DNA from: Rhodoferax sp. TS-BS-61-7
Lineage (GTDB): Bacteria; Pseudomonadota; Gammaproteobacteria; Burkholderiales; Burkholderiaceae_C
NCBI RefSeq assembly: GCF_002943465.1
Contig: NZ_PTQY01000005.1
Location: 1 to 64,000, forward strand
Reading direction: 5' to 3'
DNA length: 64,000 nt
Shown here: piece by piece, positions 15,869 to 23,590 of the stretch
Position numbering within the stretch: the first letter of the stretch is position 1
Layout of the letters: the number at the start of each line of letters is the position of its first letter
Made by a program: the position numbers and the translations under genes
Notes under the pieces: model-generated
Told to the model about the DNA's origin: nothing
The model's database searches: none
Seen by the model: only the letters and a program-made list of their open reading frames with translations

Positions 15869-18313
15869 ATGGCAATCAAGGGAGCGGTGCGTCAGGTGCG
15901 CGCCGGATGGAGGCGTCTGTGGCTGGTGTGGGGGCTGGCTTGTACCTTGCTGATGGGGGCGTCCGCAACGCGGGCAGCCGATTACCTGCGTGCGCCTGCA
16001 CCGGCATGGGTAAATCCACAGGTGTTGGATCTGCGTGCGCAGCCGCCCTTGGGTCAGGTGCTCGATGGTTTGCACTATTTGCTGGTGGACCAGCAAACCC
16101 AACTGGAGCCGGCCGGGATGGTGTCTTACCGCAGGTTCGCCAGCCGGGTTTTGAATGCCCGTGGTGCGGAATCTGCAGCGCATATCTCGATTGATTTTGA
16201 CCCCACGTACCAGACGCTTACGTTGCATGCGGTAAATCTGTACCGTGATGGCCGCGTGCAGGATCGCCTGCCGACATCACAGATCAAAGTGCTGCAGCGC
16301 GAGACAGAGCTGGAATATCGCGTGTACGACGGGAGCAAGACGGTCGACGTGGTGTTGCAGGACGTGCGCCCCGGGGACTTGGTGGACTATGCCTACAGTG
16401 TGCGCGGCAGCAATCCGGTTCTGGCCGGACTGGAGTCTGGTCGCATGGACATGCAGTGGCGCGTACCTGTACATCAGTTGCATCGCCGGCTGAGAGTGCC
16501 TGCGAATTTGCCGCTACATATCCGATCAAATCTGGAGGGCACACCGGTGGAAACGACCAGCCTGGCCGGCTGGACTGAGCATGTCTGGCGTGCCAATCAA
16601 GTGGCACCTGTCCCGGGACAGCGCAATGTGCCCAGTTGGTTCAGCCCTTTTGCCATGGTGCAGTGGAGCATGTTTGCCGATTGGGCTGCGCTCGCCCGGT
16701 GGGCCGAGCCGCTGTACGCGGTGCCCAGTCGCCCTAGCCGTGCGCTGCAAAAAGAAATTGATCGTATCGCTGCAGCCCATGCAGATCCTGCCAAGCGGCT
16801 TTTGGCTGTACTTGATTTTGTGCAGTCAGAGATTCGCTATCTGGGCATTGAAATGGGACAAGGGTCGTACCGCCCCAGGTCCCCCGATACTGTTTTGATC
16901 AATCGTTATGGCGATTGCAAGGACAAGGTGCTGTTGGCCGTCACCATGCTGCGTGCTCTCGGCGTGCGGGCCTATCCCGCATTGGTACACACCAAACGTC
17001 GCCAGACTGTTGCCGACTTGCTGCCCACACCAGCGGCATTCAACCATGTGATTCTGAAGGCCCAAGTGGATGGGCTGGACTACTGGCTGGACCCCACCCA
17101 GTCGCCCCAGAAAGGGAGCATCGAACGCATTGCGCAGGTCAATTTTGGCCAGGCGCTGGTACTGGATGGTGCTTCACAAGAGCTTAGCTCTATGCCGATA
17201 ACAGAGGCGTCGTGGCATCGTCGGCGCATAGCCATGACCTTGGATGTGTCCAAAGGATACGAGCATCCAGCACCGCTGGTGATTGAGTCCGTTTACCAGG
17301 GGGCAGCAGCAGACCGCATGCGCCAAACCTTGAGCGATGACAACTTGGCAGACCTGCAACGCAGTTACCTCAATTTTTACCTCCGCTATTACCCTGGCCT
17401 TCGAACCGAAAAACCCTTCTCTTTCAGGGATGACGAGCAGGAGAACCGTTTGACCCTGCACGAGTATTACGAAGTCCCTCCCTTCATGCCTGCTTCGTCA
17501 AATGAACAGTCATTCAGTGCTCGTTTTCGCGTTCCAGACATGGTTTCTTTGCTCGAACAACCGGATGACCGCGTGCGTACTGCACCTTATGCACGACAAC
17601 ATCCCGAAGAAGTGGTCGTTTCCCTCTCAGCGCGACTGCCCGAGTCTGTCTCGGGCAAGGATCAACGTGTGGAGGTCAAAGATCCCGCCTTTGAGTTTTT
17701 CAGCCAGAGAACCGTCACAAAGGCCAATACTCTGGCGCTGAGCTATCGCTATCGTAGCCTTGCAGACCACGTCGATCCGGCCGCAATGGATGTCTATATC
17801 GCGAATTTAGATAGAGCACGTGACCAGGTTGGGTACACGTTGCGCAATCCAGGTACTGGCAGCCTGCGGGGCTGGCGGCAAACTGTGGCTCTGGGTGCGG
17901 CGTTTGCGACGGTGGCGTTTAGCGCATGCGCATTGTTCGCTGCACTATTTCTGGTGTGGGGTTGGCGCAGGTCTAAAGCCAAAGACAACTACCGCTGGAG
18001 CAACCAGAGGTTGCTATGTGTGGGGATGTGCATTTTTTTTGCCCCCCTGCTAGCCGCAGTGGCATTGATGGTGATTGGCGCGATGTTCGGTGACAAGCAG
18101 GATGCTGTCAGCGGCATGCTGATGCTGCTGCTTTGCTTACTTTTCGTTTTTTATCTCTGGACTGCCGCATGGCGGGGTATTTGGCTGCGCAGCGTCGCTG
18201 GTCTTGCTGCCGACCCGGACTCTCTGTCGCAGAAGGCTCAACAACTGAAATTGCCCAACGTATTAGGCGCCAAGCCAGACCCTTCCGCTATACCCGCTGC
18301 CAGTGACGCGTGA
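15869..18313 (+). CDS. DUF3857 / transglutaminase-like membrane protein
   Basis: This 814-residue protein has a signal peptide (to about TRAADY). A DUF3857 domain fills roughly residues 65-230. A transglutaminase-like domain follows, with RYGDCKDK (catalytic Cys350), FNHV (His) and WLDPT (Asp), so the Cys-His-Asp triad is intact. A long beta-rich region and three hydrophobic segments near the C-terminus (AFATVAFSACALFAALFLVW onward) follow. The main domains should face the periplasm. Such proteins are widespread but their substrates are unknown. A run of T before the C-terminal membrane helices is part of coding sequence. The 3' end overlaps the next convergent gene by 26 bp. Confidence 0.85.
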   Translation: MAIKGAVRQVRAGWRRLWLVWGLACTLLMGASATRAADYLRAPAPAWVNPQVLDLRAQPPLGQVLDGLHYLLVDQQTQLEPAGMVSYRRFASRVLNARGAESAAHISIDFDPTYQTLTLHAVNLYRDGRVQDRLPTSQIKVLQRETELEYRVYDGSKTVDVVLQDVRPGDLVDYAYSVRGSNPVLAGLESGRMDMQWRVPVHQLHRRLRVPANLPLHIRSNLEGTPVETTSLAGWTEHVWRANQVAPVPGQRNVPSWFSPFAMVQWSMFADWAALARWAEPLYAVPSRPSRALQKEIDRIAAAHADPAKRLLAVLDFVQSEIRYLGIEMGQGSYRPRSPDTVLINRYGDCKDKVLLAVTMLRALGVRAYPALVHTKRRQTVADLLPTPAAFNHVILKAQVDGLDYWLDPTQSPQKGSIERIAQVNFGQALVLDGASQELSSMPITEASWHRRRIAMTLDVSKGYEHPAPLVIESVYQGAAADRMRQTLSDDNLADLQRSYLNFYLRYYPGLRTEKPFSFRDDEQENRLTLHEYYEVPPFMPASSNEQSFSARFRVPDMVSLLEQPDDRVRTAPYARQHPEEVVVSLSARLPESVSGKDQRVEVKDPAFEFFSQRTVTKANTLALSYRYRSLADHVDPAAMDVYIANLDRARDQVGYTLRNPGTGSLRGWRQTVALGAAFATVAFSACALFAALFLVWGWRRSKAKDNYRWSNQRLLCVGMCIFFAPLLAAVALMVIGAMFGDKQDAVSGMLMLLLCLLFVFYLWTAAWRGIWLRSVAGLAADPDSLSQKAQQLKLPNVLGAKPDPSAIPAASDA

Positions 18314-18716
18314 TATTCGATTTGCGTGCCAGCATGGCCAAACTGGCCAGAGCGAGTGCAACCCCTGCCAGCACCTCAAACCAGATCGTCAGGTTGGTGG
18401 CCAAGGTGTGCTCGCTGCACAGCGCCAGTGTGTAGTGCAACAGCCCGTCGAGCCCGCAGGCGCCATAGGCCATTAGCAGCAGTGCTCCCAGCGCATGCAG
18501 GCCCATGCGGCTAACGATCAGCCCGGCCACCCCCAAGCTGCTCACCGCCAGCCAAGCCCAATACACCGTCTCCCGCGTGATGAAGGCGGGCATGTTGGGG
18601 TAGTAGGCGATGTACTCCGCGTTGTGCGCAAAGTGCGTGAGGCTGGCGATGAAGTACACGGCCAGCAATAGCCAGACGGGTTTGGGGAAATGGGCCGCGG
18701 TAAGAGGCAAAGGCAT
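18288..18716 (-). CDS. Small integral membrane protein (142 aa)
   Basis: Four hydrophobic segments are visible (PVWLLLAVYFIASL, WAWLAVSSLGVAGLIV, ALGALLLMAYGACG, WFEVLAGVALALASLAML) with short loops and a basic C-terminus. No domain name is recognised. The motif THFAHNAEYIAYYPNMP between the first two helices carries His and Tyr residues that could bind a cofactor, but this is speculation. It is convergent with and overlaps the DUF3857 gene by 26 bp. Confidence 0.7.
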   Translation of the reverse strand: MPLPLTAAHFPKPVWLLLAVYFIASLTHFAHNAEYIAYYPNMPAFITRETVYWAWLAVSSLGVAGLIVSRMGLHALGALLLMAYGACGLDGLLHYTLALCSEHTLATNLTIWFEVLAGVALALASLAMLARKSNITRHWQRV

Positions 18717-18811
18717 TGTTGTCGTGGGTTGTTCAGGATGCTGCGATTACATCATCCCGAACTACCCATACGGCAGACTGCATGGCGCACCAAGGCGGCC
18801 AAGCAGGGGCG

Positions 18812-19109
18812 TTAAAGCAGGGTCTTTTCGGCGTGTGCCCCGTAGCCCGTGCGGCCGTAGTGCTGGTGCAACGCGTCTTCCCAGTGGCGATCCATCAGTA
18901 CCTTCGGATCGTAGGGCGGCGAGGCTTTGGCTGCACCCCGTTAATCCAAGGCGGTGCGACCAAAACCTGGTGGCCCACCAGTTGCTGGTGTTCACCACCA
19001 GGTAGCGGATAGCCTGGGTCATCTCATCCACCGGATAGCCGTCCACGTGGCCAATTTCACCATCTGTGGCCTGGACGTGCCCGATCTCGCCATCGCTGGC
19101 GCGGGCCGA
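18812..19109 (-). pseudogene. PRC-barrel domain protein, decayed remnant
   Basis: Minus-strand frames together spell a PRC-barrel protein: ASDGEIGHVQATDGEIGHV, then AIRYLVVNTSNWW, then in another frame HQVLVAPPWINGVQ, then PYDPKVLMDRHWEDALHQHY and GRTGYGAHAEKTLL with TAA at 18812-18814. The pieces follow the order of RYLVVDTxxW / KVLVAPxxI / YDPxxxxxRxxExxLxxHYGRxxYW proteins, but at least two frameshifts and small deletions separate them. A stop at 19110 precedes the first fragment. DGEIGHV is duplicated in tandem. No intact copy is in the window. Confidence 0.7.
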
Positions 19110-19263
19110 CTATGGGTGGGGTGGGGCAAGAGGTCTGTTCGGCGCAGCACATGGCGCTGGCATGCCTGTGACCAAAGAGCAACATGAGGGAGCACTGGGG
19201 GCCATGTTTCGCGATCAAAGGCGATGGCAAGTGCGGGTCTTTCGGAACTGAAAGAATTGGCAA

Positions 19264-19827
19264 ATGCATATGTTTTTTGCAACCCAGCGCCTACTTGCGG
19301 TCTTCGTTCTATTGGCGTCGGCCGCTGCGATAGCGGGCGCGCAACCCTTTGGCAACCAGTTGCAGCCGGGCAGTGTGGTGCTGATTCGCCACGCACAAGC
19401 GCCCGGTGTGGGTGACCCTGCTGCGTTTGCGCTGAATGACTGTAAGACCCAGCGCAATCTGAATGACGAGGGCCGCGCGCAAGCGGCGCGCATCGGAGAA
19501 TTTTTTCGCCAGCAACGCGTGCCGGTGGACGCAGTCTGGTCTTCTCAGTGGTGCCGCACGCGTGAAACGGCGGACGTAGCCTTTCCGGGACTGCGCGTTG
19601 ACAAAGCGGCATTCAATTCATTTTTCGGCGAACCGGACAGCGCGCCTGACCAAACCCGCGCGGCCAGGGCCCTGTTGAACGCATGGCAGGGCACGGGGCT
19701 GTTGGTGGTGGTCACGCACCAAGTCAACATCACCGCGATAACCGGTGTGGTGCCTGCCTCGGGTGAGGCGGTGGTGCTAAAGCGCGAAGCCGGCCAATGG
19801 AAGGTTTTTGCGCGCGTATCTCCTTGA
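19264..19827 (+). CDS. Exported histidine phosphatase superfamily protein
   Basis: This 187-residue protein has a signal peptide (LLAVFVLLASAAAIAGAQ). Its histidine phosphatase (phosphoglycerate mutase-like) domain contains LIRHAQAPG (phospho-accepting His, with RHA replacing the usual RHG), SSQWCRTRETA (second Arg) and VVVTHQVN (second catalytic His). It should act in the periplasm, and its substrate is unknown. The start could also be the ATG at 19270. A strong Rho-independent terminator follows at 19886-19920. Confidence 0.85.
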   Translation: MHMFFATQRLLAVFVLLASAAAIAGAQPFGNQLQPGSVVLIRHAQAPGVGDPAAFALNDCKTQRNLNDEGRAQAARIGEFFRQQRVPVDAVWSSQWCRTRETADVAFPGLRVDKAAFNSFFGEPDSAPDQTRAARALLNAWQGTGLLVVVTHQVNITAITGVVPASGEAVVLKREAGQWKVFARVSP

Positions 19828-19885
19828 GCAGGTGTCCTGGTCATTTCATGGAGGCGTGCCTGTGAGAGGCTCGTCTGAAAGAGAA

Positions 19886-19920
19886 AGCCCCGTTAGTCTT
19901 GCGACTCCGGGGCTTTTTTT
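19886..19920 (+). terminator. Rho-independent terminator, variant of the 29166-29200 hairpin
   Basis: The stem is AGCCCCG and AGTC, loop TTGC, then GACT and CGGGGCT, followed by seven T. It terminates the phosphatase gene that ends at 19827. The sequence AGTCTTGCGACT and the outer arms are repeated at 29166-29200, and in both places a repeat-family copy follows 11 bp after the T tract. Confidence 0.9.
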
Positions 19921-19931
19921 GGCACTGATTT

Positions 19932-19985
19932 GCTACTAATTTAGTAGATGATGGCGATTATTTTAGGCGGGTTGCAGGCCTATTT
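19932..19985 (+). repeat. Dispersed ~55-bp intergenic repeat, copy 3 (divergent)
   Basis: The left part GCTACTAATTTAGTAG is identical to copy 5. The middle (ATGATGGCGATTATTTTAGG) has diverged, and the right end reads GGCCTATTT. The CTA within that end supplies the TAG stop codon (19982-19980) of the prfH-like gene on the minus strand. Confidence 0.75.
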
Positions 19986-20609
19986 CTCTATAAATTTTTC
20001 TCCTTTGAATACTCGCCCCGCGTTACCCCGCTCCACCCCGTAGTGCTGTAGCCAGCGTTCTGCACGCGCGGCGTTGGCGTCATTGGCCGCCGCATTCGCC
20101 AGCTTGTGTGCCAGCAGCGCGCGGGCCAGGCGCTTGTTAGCGTGCTGGCTGCGCTCGGTTTGCACCTTCACGCTCAGGCCGGTGGGTACGTGCGTGGCGC
20201 GCACGGCAGAGTCTGTCTTGTTGACGTGCTGGCCGCCGGGGCCGCTGGCACGCAGGGTTTCGAAGCGCAGGTCTTTCTCCTGCACCGCTTCACTGGTGTT
20301 TGGCGCATCGGGCTCAAACACCTCCGCACCGATGAACCAATTTTTGCGCTTGTGCCCTGGCCGGTAGGGGCTGGGGCAGCTCCACTGCAAGCTTCCGCGC
20401 CAGCGTAGTGCCACGGCATGGGCCGCGTCGCCTTCCAGCGCCAACAGCACGGATCGCAAGTTGCCCGGCTGGTCGCCGGGCACGTCCTCCAAGAGTTGAA
20501 CGCTGACGCCGGCGTTCGTGCATTCGCGCAGCACAAGTTGCAAAGCCTTGCGCACGGCCAGGCAGCATTCTTCCGGGCCGGTGTTGGCTGTCAGTTGTAG
20601 CAAGATCAT
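19980..20609 (-). CDS. prfH: Peptide chain release factor-like protein PrfH
   Basis: This 209-residue protein carries the RF-1 catalytic loop SGPGGQHVNKTDSAVRATH. The GGQ motif triggers peptidyl-tRNA hydrolysis. It lacks the long N-terminal and codon-recognition domains of RF1/RF2, as expected for PrfH. The start at 20609 overlaps the rtcB-like stop by 4 bp (ATGA). In known systems PrfH acts with RtcB on ribosomes whose decoding centre in 16S rRNA has been cut by a ribotoxin: PrfH releases the peptide and RtcB religates the rRNA. The stop codon lies in repeat copy 3. Confidence 0.9.
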   Translation of the reverse strand: MILLQLTANTGPEECCLAVRKALQLVLRECTNAGVSVQLLEDVPGDQPGNLRSVLLALEGDAAHAVALRWRGSLQWSCPSPYRPGHKRKNWFIGAEVFEPDAPNTSEAVQEKDLRFETLRASGPGGQHVNKTDSAVRATHVPTGLSVKVQTERSQHANKRLARALLAHKLANAAANDANAARAERWLQHYGVERGNAGRVFKGEKFIEK

Positions 20610-21754
20610 TCGCAGCACTCCCCACGGGTTTTGTAAGTCAGCACCGGCTTGGTCCGCGCCAAGAGTTCCACCAACCCGGCGCCCACCAGCGCGTGCACCA
20701 CACTGTCGATGCTTTTGTAGGCCTGCGGTGCTTCCTCGTAGATCAGTTGCTTGTCGTTGCAGATGACGCGGCTGCCCAGTGCCGTGCGGCCCATCTGCGT
20801 GGGCGTCATCAGCTTGAACAAGCGGTCTTTGCAGGCCGAACGAATCCACTTGCGCCCCGCACCATGCGCCAGTGACAGCAGCGTGTCGTGGCACAAGCGC
20901 GTGGGGCGCACCAGGTAGCTGTAGTCCCCGCGCGAGCCGGGTATCAGTACTGCACCTTGGTCCGACGGCGTGGCGCCCTTGCGGTGCAGCCAGCCCGCTT
21001 GGCCGTGGATGTTGGCGCTGGCCACAAAGTTGTGGTGCACGTCCAGCACACAGCGGCCATCAGCCCGCACATTGGCCAGCAGTCGCTGCGCCACCAGTTG
21101 GCGGTTGCAGCGCGCAAAGCGCAAGGCTGCGTCGTGCTGCTCCAAGTAGTCAGTCGCTTCCGCGGTGTCCGCCTGCAAACCGCGGTGACCAAAGGCATCC
21201 ACATGCTGGCGCAAGATGCGTTCGCCCAAGCCACGCGAGCCGCTGTGCACCAACAGCAGCAGGTGCTGCTTGTCGATGCCCAGCGCGGCAAGCGCTTCCG
21301 GGTCGTGCACCGTGTCTACTTGCTGAAACTCCGCAAAGTGGTTGCCACCACCAATGGTGCCCAGAGAGGCCTCGTGGCCACTGGGTTGCACCCCGCAGCT
21401 CACCATGGCTTGCGCCATCGCCACAGTGTCCTCCATGGGGCCATCGATATTGCCCACGCGCTTTTCCAGTTTGTCGAGCTTGATAGCACTGGCGCGCATG
21501 TCGGTTTGCCACAGCGCCATGCCGCAGCCAATGTCATTGCCCACCAAGGCGGGGTAGAACAGGTTCGTTGAGAAAAATGCGGCCCCTACCGGATAGCCGC
21601 GCCCAGGGTGCAAGTCAGGCATGCCCGCTACGCGCTGCATGCCCTCCAGTTGCGATGTGGTGATGAGCTGCGCAATGGCAGCGTCTTCCATCCACGTAGC
21701 GTCAGACGCGACCACGCAGGCGCGGTCCGACACGTGTTTGACAAAATTGCCCAT
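20606..21754 (-). CDS. rtcB: RtcB-family RNA ligase (PrfH-associated type)
   Basis: This 382-residue protein has RtcB signatures: GNDIGCGM (metal-binding Cys), GTIGGGNHFAEF, LVHSGSRGLG, DVHHNF and AHGAGRKW, where the His of HGAGR is the residue guanylated by GTP. RtcB joins 2',3'-cyclic phosphate (or 3'-phosphate) RNA ends to 5'-OH ends. The length is near that of the prfH-linked RtcB2/RtcB3 forms. It is first in a two-gene operon with prfH. There is no RtcR regulator or RtcA cyclase in the window. No good ribosome site stands before the ATG at 21754, so coupling to the upstream leader is possible. Confidence 0.92.
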   Translation of the reverse strand: MGNFVKHVSDRACVVASDATWMEDAAIAQLITTSQLEGMQRVAGMPDLHPGRGYPVGAAFFSTNLFYPALVGNDIGCGMALWQTDMRASAIKLDKLEKRVGNIDGPMEDTVAMAQAMVSCGVQPSGHEASLGTIGGGNHFAEFQQVDTVHDPEALAALGIDKQHLLLLVHSGSRGLGERILRQHVDAFGHRGLQADTAEATDYLEQHDAALRFARCNRQLVAQRLLANVRADGRCVLDVHHNFVASANIHGQAGWLHRKGATPSDQGAVLIPGSRGDYSYLVRPTRLCHDTLLSLAHGAGRKWIRSACKDRLFKLMTPTQMGRTALGSRVICNDKQLIYEEAPQAYKSIDSVVHALVGAGLVELLARTKPVLTYKTRGECCE

Positions 21755-21876
21755 AAAAATCCAGATTCAAAAGTCGTTGAAACCAGACCGGGACAGACGC
21801 GCACGCCGACGCTGCGCAGTACACGCATCAAGCGTTGTACCGCGCGCCGTGGCGCGCTAGAAAAGGCGGGAGTGGC
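21755..21876 (-). other. Untranslated, hairpin-rich segment between leader ORF and rtcB
   Basis: Read on the minus strand, this 122-nt segment contains GCGCGCCACGGCGCGC (a compact palindrome) and GTACA-ACGC-TTGAT-GCGT-GTAC (a stem with one bulged A) before the rtcB start. It shows no convincing tRNA cloverleaf or Y-RNA features. A structured leader controlling rtcB translation is possible but unproven. Confidence 0.4.
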
Positions 21877-21936
21877 TTAGTTGATAAGCCCCGCCACCGC
21901 TGACCCAGCCCACAGGGAGGTCGTGTTCTTTTGCAT
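21877..21936 (-). CDS. 19-codon leader ORF upstream of rtcB-prfH
   Basis: The ORF reads MQKNTTSLWAGSAVAGLIN and stops with TAA at 21877-21879. It is preceded by a strong Shine-Dalgarno sequence (AGGAG, 7 bp before the ATG), whereas rtcB itself has none. The peptide has a polar basic start and a small hydrophobic tail. It may be a leader peptide whose translation reports ribosome damage to the operon, or simply a small protein. Function is unknown. Confidence 0.5.
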   Translation of the reverse strand: MQKNTTSLWAGSAVAGLIN

Positions 21937-22221
21937 GTTGTTCTCCTGCTAGGTGGATGAAAGGGTGGGGAGTGCAGTGTTCGCGTGAAGGTGAAATGCC
22001 TTGGCGAAAACTGCAGGGCGCGACTTTAGCGGGGGATGCGGTGTGTGGCAAATGGGCAATGCATTGGTGATGCGTTTATGCGACAGCGGATCTCTTGCAA
22101 AGGGCTCGCAATACAAACTTTTTACAAATTCCTCAAACTAATCTCACCAGTCACAAACGCATTTTCAAGAAACTGGATTGGCAAATTTCGCACTTACCAT
22201 CCAATCCTAAGGGGTCTTGAA

Positions 22222-23571
22222 ATGAAAGAAATACTGAGTCGACTGTGCGGTGCGCTGCTGGTGCCTTTGGGCCTTGCGGCGGCATCGGGCGTGCAGGCCA
22301 AGTCCATTGACTTTGACGCACGTTTGGGCACGCCTGTGGTGCAGGCTGGGCGTGCGCAAACTACCTTTCTTAAGGTGGCCTTGACGGGCTTTGAGTTGCA
22401 GGCACAGGGCGATAGGCCACTGGCCAACGTAGCCATCGTCATAGACAAATCGGGTTCTATGGGCGGGGAGCGCATTGAGCGCGCCAAAGAGGCCGCCATC
22501 ATGGCGGTCAACACCTTGCAGTCCAACGACATCGTCTCGGTGGTGGCCTTTGACAACACCGTGGAGGTGGTCACCCCCGCCACCAAGGTGTCGGACAAGG
22601 AACGCATTGCGCGGGCCATTCGCGGCATTTATGTCAATGGTGGAACAGGCTTGTTTGCCGGTGTGAGCAAAGGTGCCGCAGAGGTGCGCAAGTTTCTGGA
22701 CAAGAACCGGGTCAACCGTGTCATCTTGCTCTCCGACGGTCAGGCCAACATTGGCCCCAGCTCCCCTGCCGAGTTGGGGCAGCTGGGTGCCACGCTGGCG
22801 CGCCAGGGCATGAGCGTGACCACCATTGGCTTGGGCCGCGACTACAACGAAGACTTGATGACCCAGCTTGCCTCTTACAGTGATGGCAACCACATGTTTG
22901 TGGACAATTCACGCGATCTTGCAAGCATTTTCCAGCGCGAGTTTGGTGATGTGGGCTCTGTCGTCGCGCAAGAGGTGGATGTCACCATTCGCCTCAAACC
23001 CGGCATCCGCCCCATTCGCATTCTGGGCCGTGAGGGTGAAATTGCCGATGGCGTGGTGCGCTTGCGTATGAGCCAGCTCTACAGTCAGCAAGAAAAATAC
23101 GTGGTGCTGGAGGTAGCGGTGCCAGCCCGCAAGGCCGGACAAACCATGGACCTGGCCGATGTGGACGTGTCATACCTGAACATGCATAGCAAATCTACCG
23201 AACGGATGAACCGCACGGTGAATGTCAGCTTTACCGATTCTGAACAAGCCGTGGCCAGCGCGACCGACAAGAAGACCATGATCTCTGCGGTGCAACAAGT
23301 CGCCAACGAAAAGAGCAAAGACGCCCTGCGCTTGCGTGACGAAGGCAAGGTAGAGGAAGCCAAGAAGGTATTGGAAGAAAATAGAAGCTACTTGAGCACG
23401 AATGCCGCCGCTCTGGGAAGCGCGGGAGCCCCTGCCCCCGCGTTGCAGGAAATGGAGGCTAGTACAAAAGCGCAAGCCTCCAAGATGGAGTCGAATGACA
23501 GTGCCGAGTGGAAGGCGTCTCGCAAGTCCATCAAGGCCGATCAATACAAGCTGGAAAAGCAGCAAAAGTAG
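22222..23571 (+). CDS. VWA domain-containing exported protein
   Basis: This 449-residue protein has a signal peptide (LCGALLVPLGLAAASGVQA). A von Willebrand A domain spans about 68-245, with an intact MIDAS metal site DKSGSM (Asp75, Ser77, Ser79), a Thr in NGGTGLF and a late Asp in LLSDGQAN. A beta-rich region and a charged Ala/Lys/Glu-rich C-terminus (KMESNDSAEWKASRKSIKAD) follow. AAGGGG lies 8 bp before the ATG at 22222. The gene is followed after 19 bp by a sensor kinase and a response regulator, suggesting that it feeds a signal to that kinase or is regulated by it. Confidence 0.88.
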   Translation: MKEILSRLCGALLVPLGLAAASGVQAKSIDFDARLGTPVVQAGRAQTTFLKVALTGFELQAQGDRPLANVAIVIDKSGSMGGERIERAKEAAIMAVNTLQSNDIVSVVAFDNTVEVVTPATKVSDKERIARAIRGIYVNGGTGLFAGVSKGAAEVRKFLDKNRVNRVILLSDGQANIGPSSPAELGQLGATLARQGMSVTTIGLGRDYNEDLMTQLASYSDGNHMFVDNSRDLASIFQREFGDVGSVVAQEVDVTIRLKPGIRPIRILGREGEIADGVVRLRMSQLYSQQEKYVVLEVAVPARKAGQTMDLADVDVSYLNMHSKSTERMNRTVNVSFTDSEQAVASATDKKTMISAVQQVANEKSKDALRLRDEGKVEEAKKVLEENRSYLSTNAAALGSAGAPAPALQEMEASTKAQASKMESNDSAEWKASRKSIKADQYKLEKQQK

Positions 23572-23590
23572 CAAAAAAGTAGGAGTAGGT

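Noticed and set aside
19019..19612. 197-codon minus-strand ORF near the phosphatase gene
   Set aside because: It overlaps the phosphatase gene (RHA motif, signal peptide) antisense. Only its terminal part touches the PRC-barrel remnant, and in a different frame.
21755..21876. tRNA-like or Y RNA gene upstream of rtcB
   Set aside because: Some rtcB operons carry such RNAs, but no acceptor stem, T-loop consensus or cloverleaf could be drawn here; only simple hairpins were seen.
22036..22221. Longer start for the VWA protein at 22036
   Set aside because: The upstream codons lack a ribosome site and would precede the signal peptide by 62 residues; ATG 22222 has AAGGGG at good spacing.
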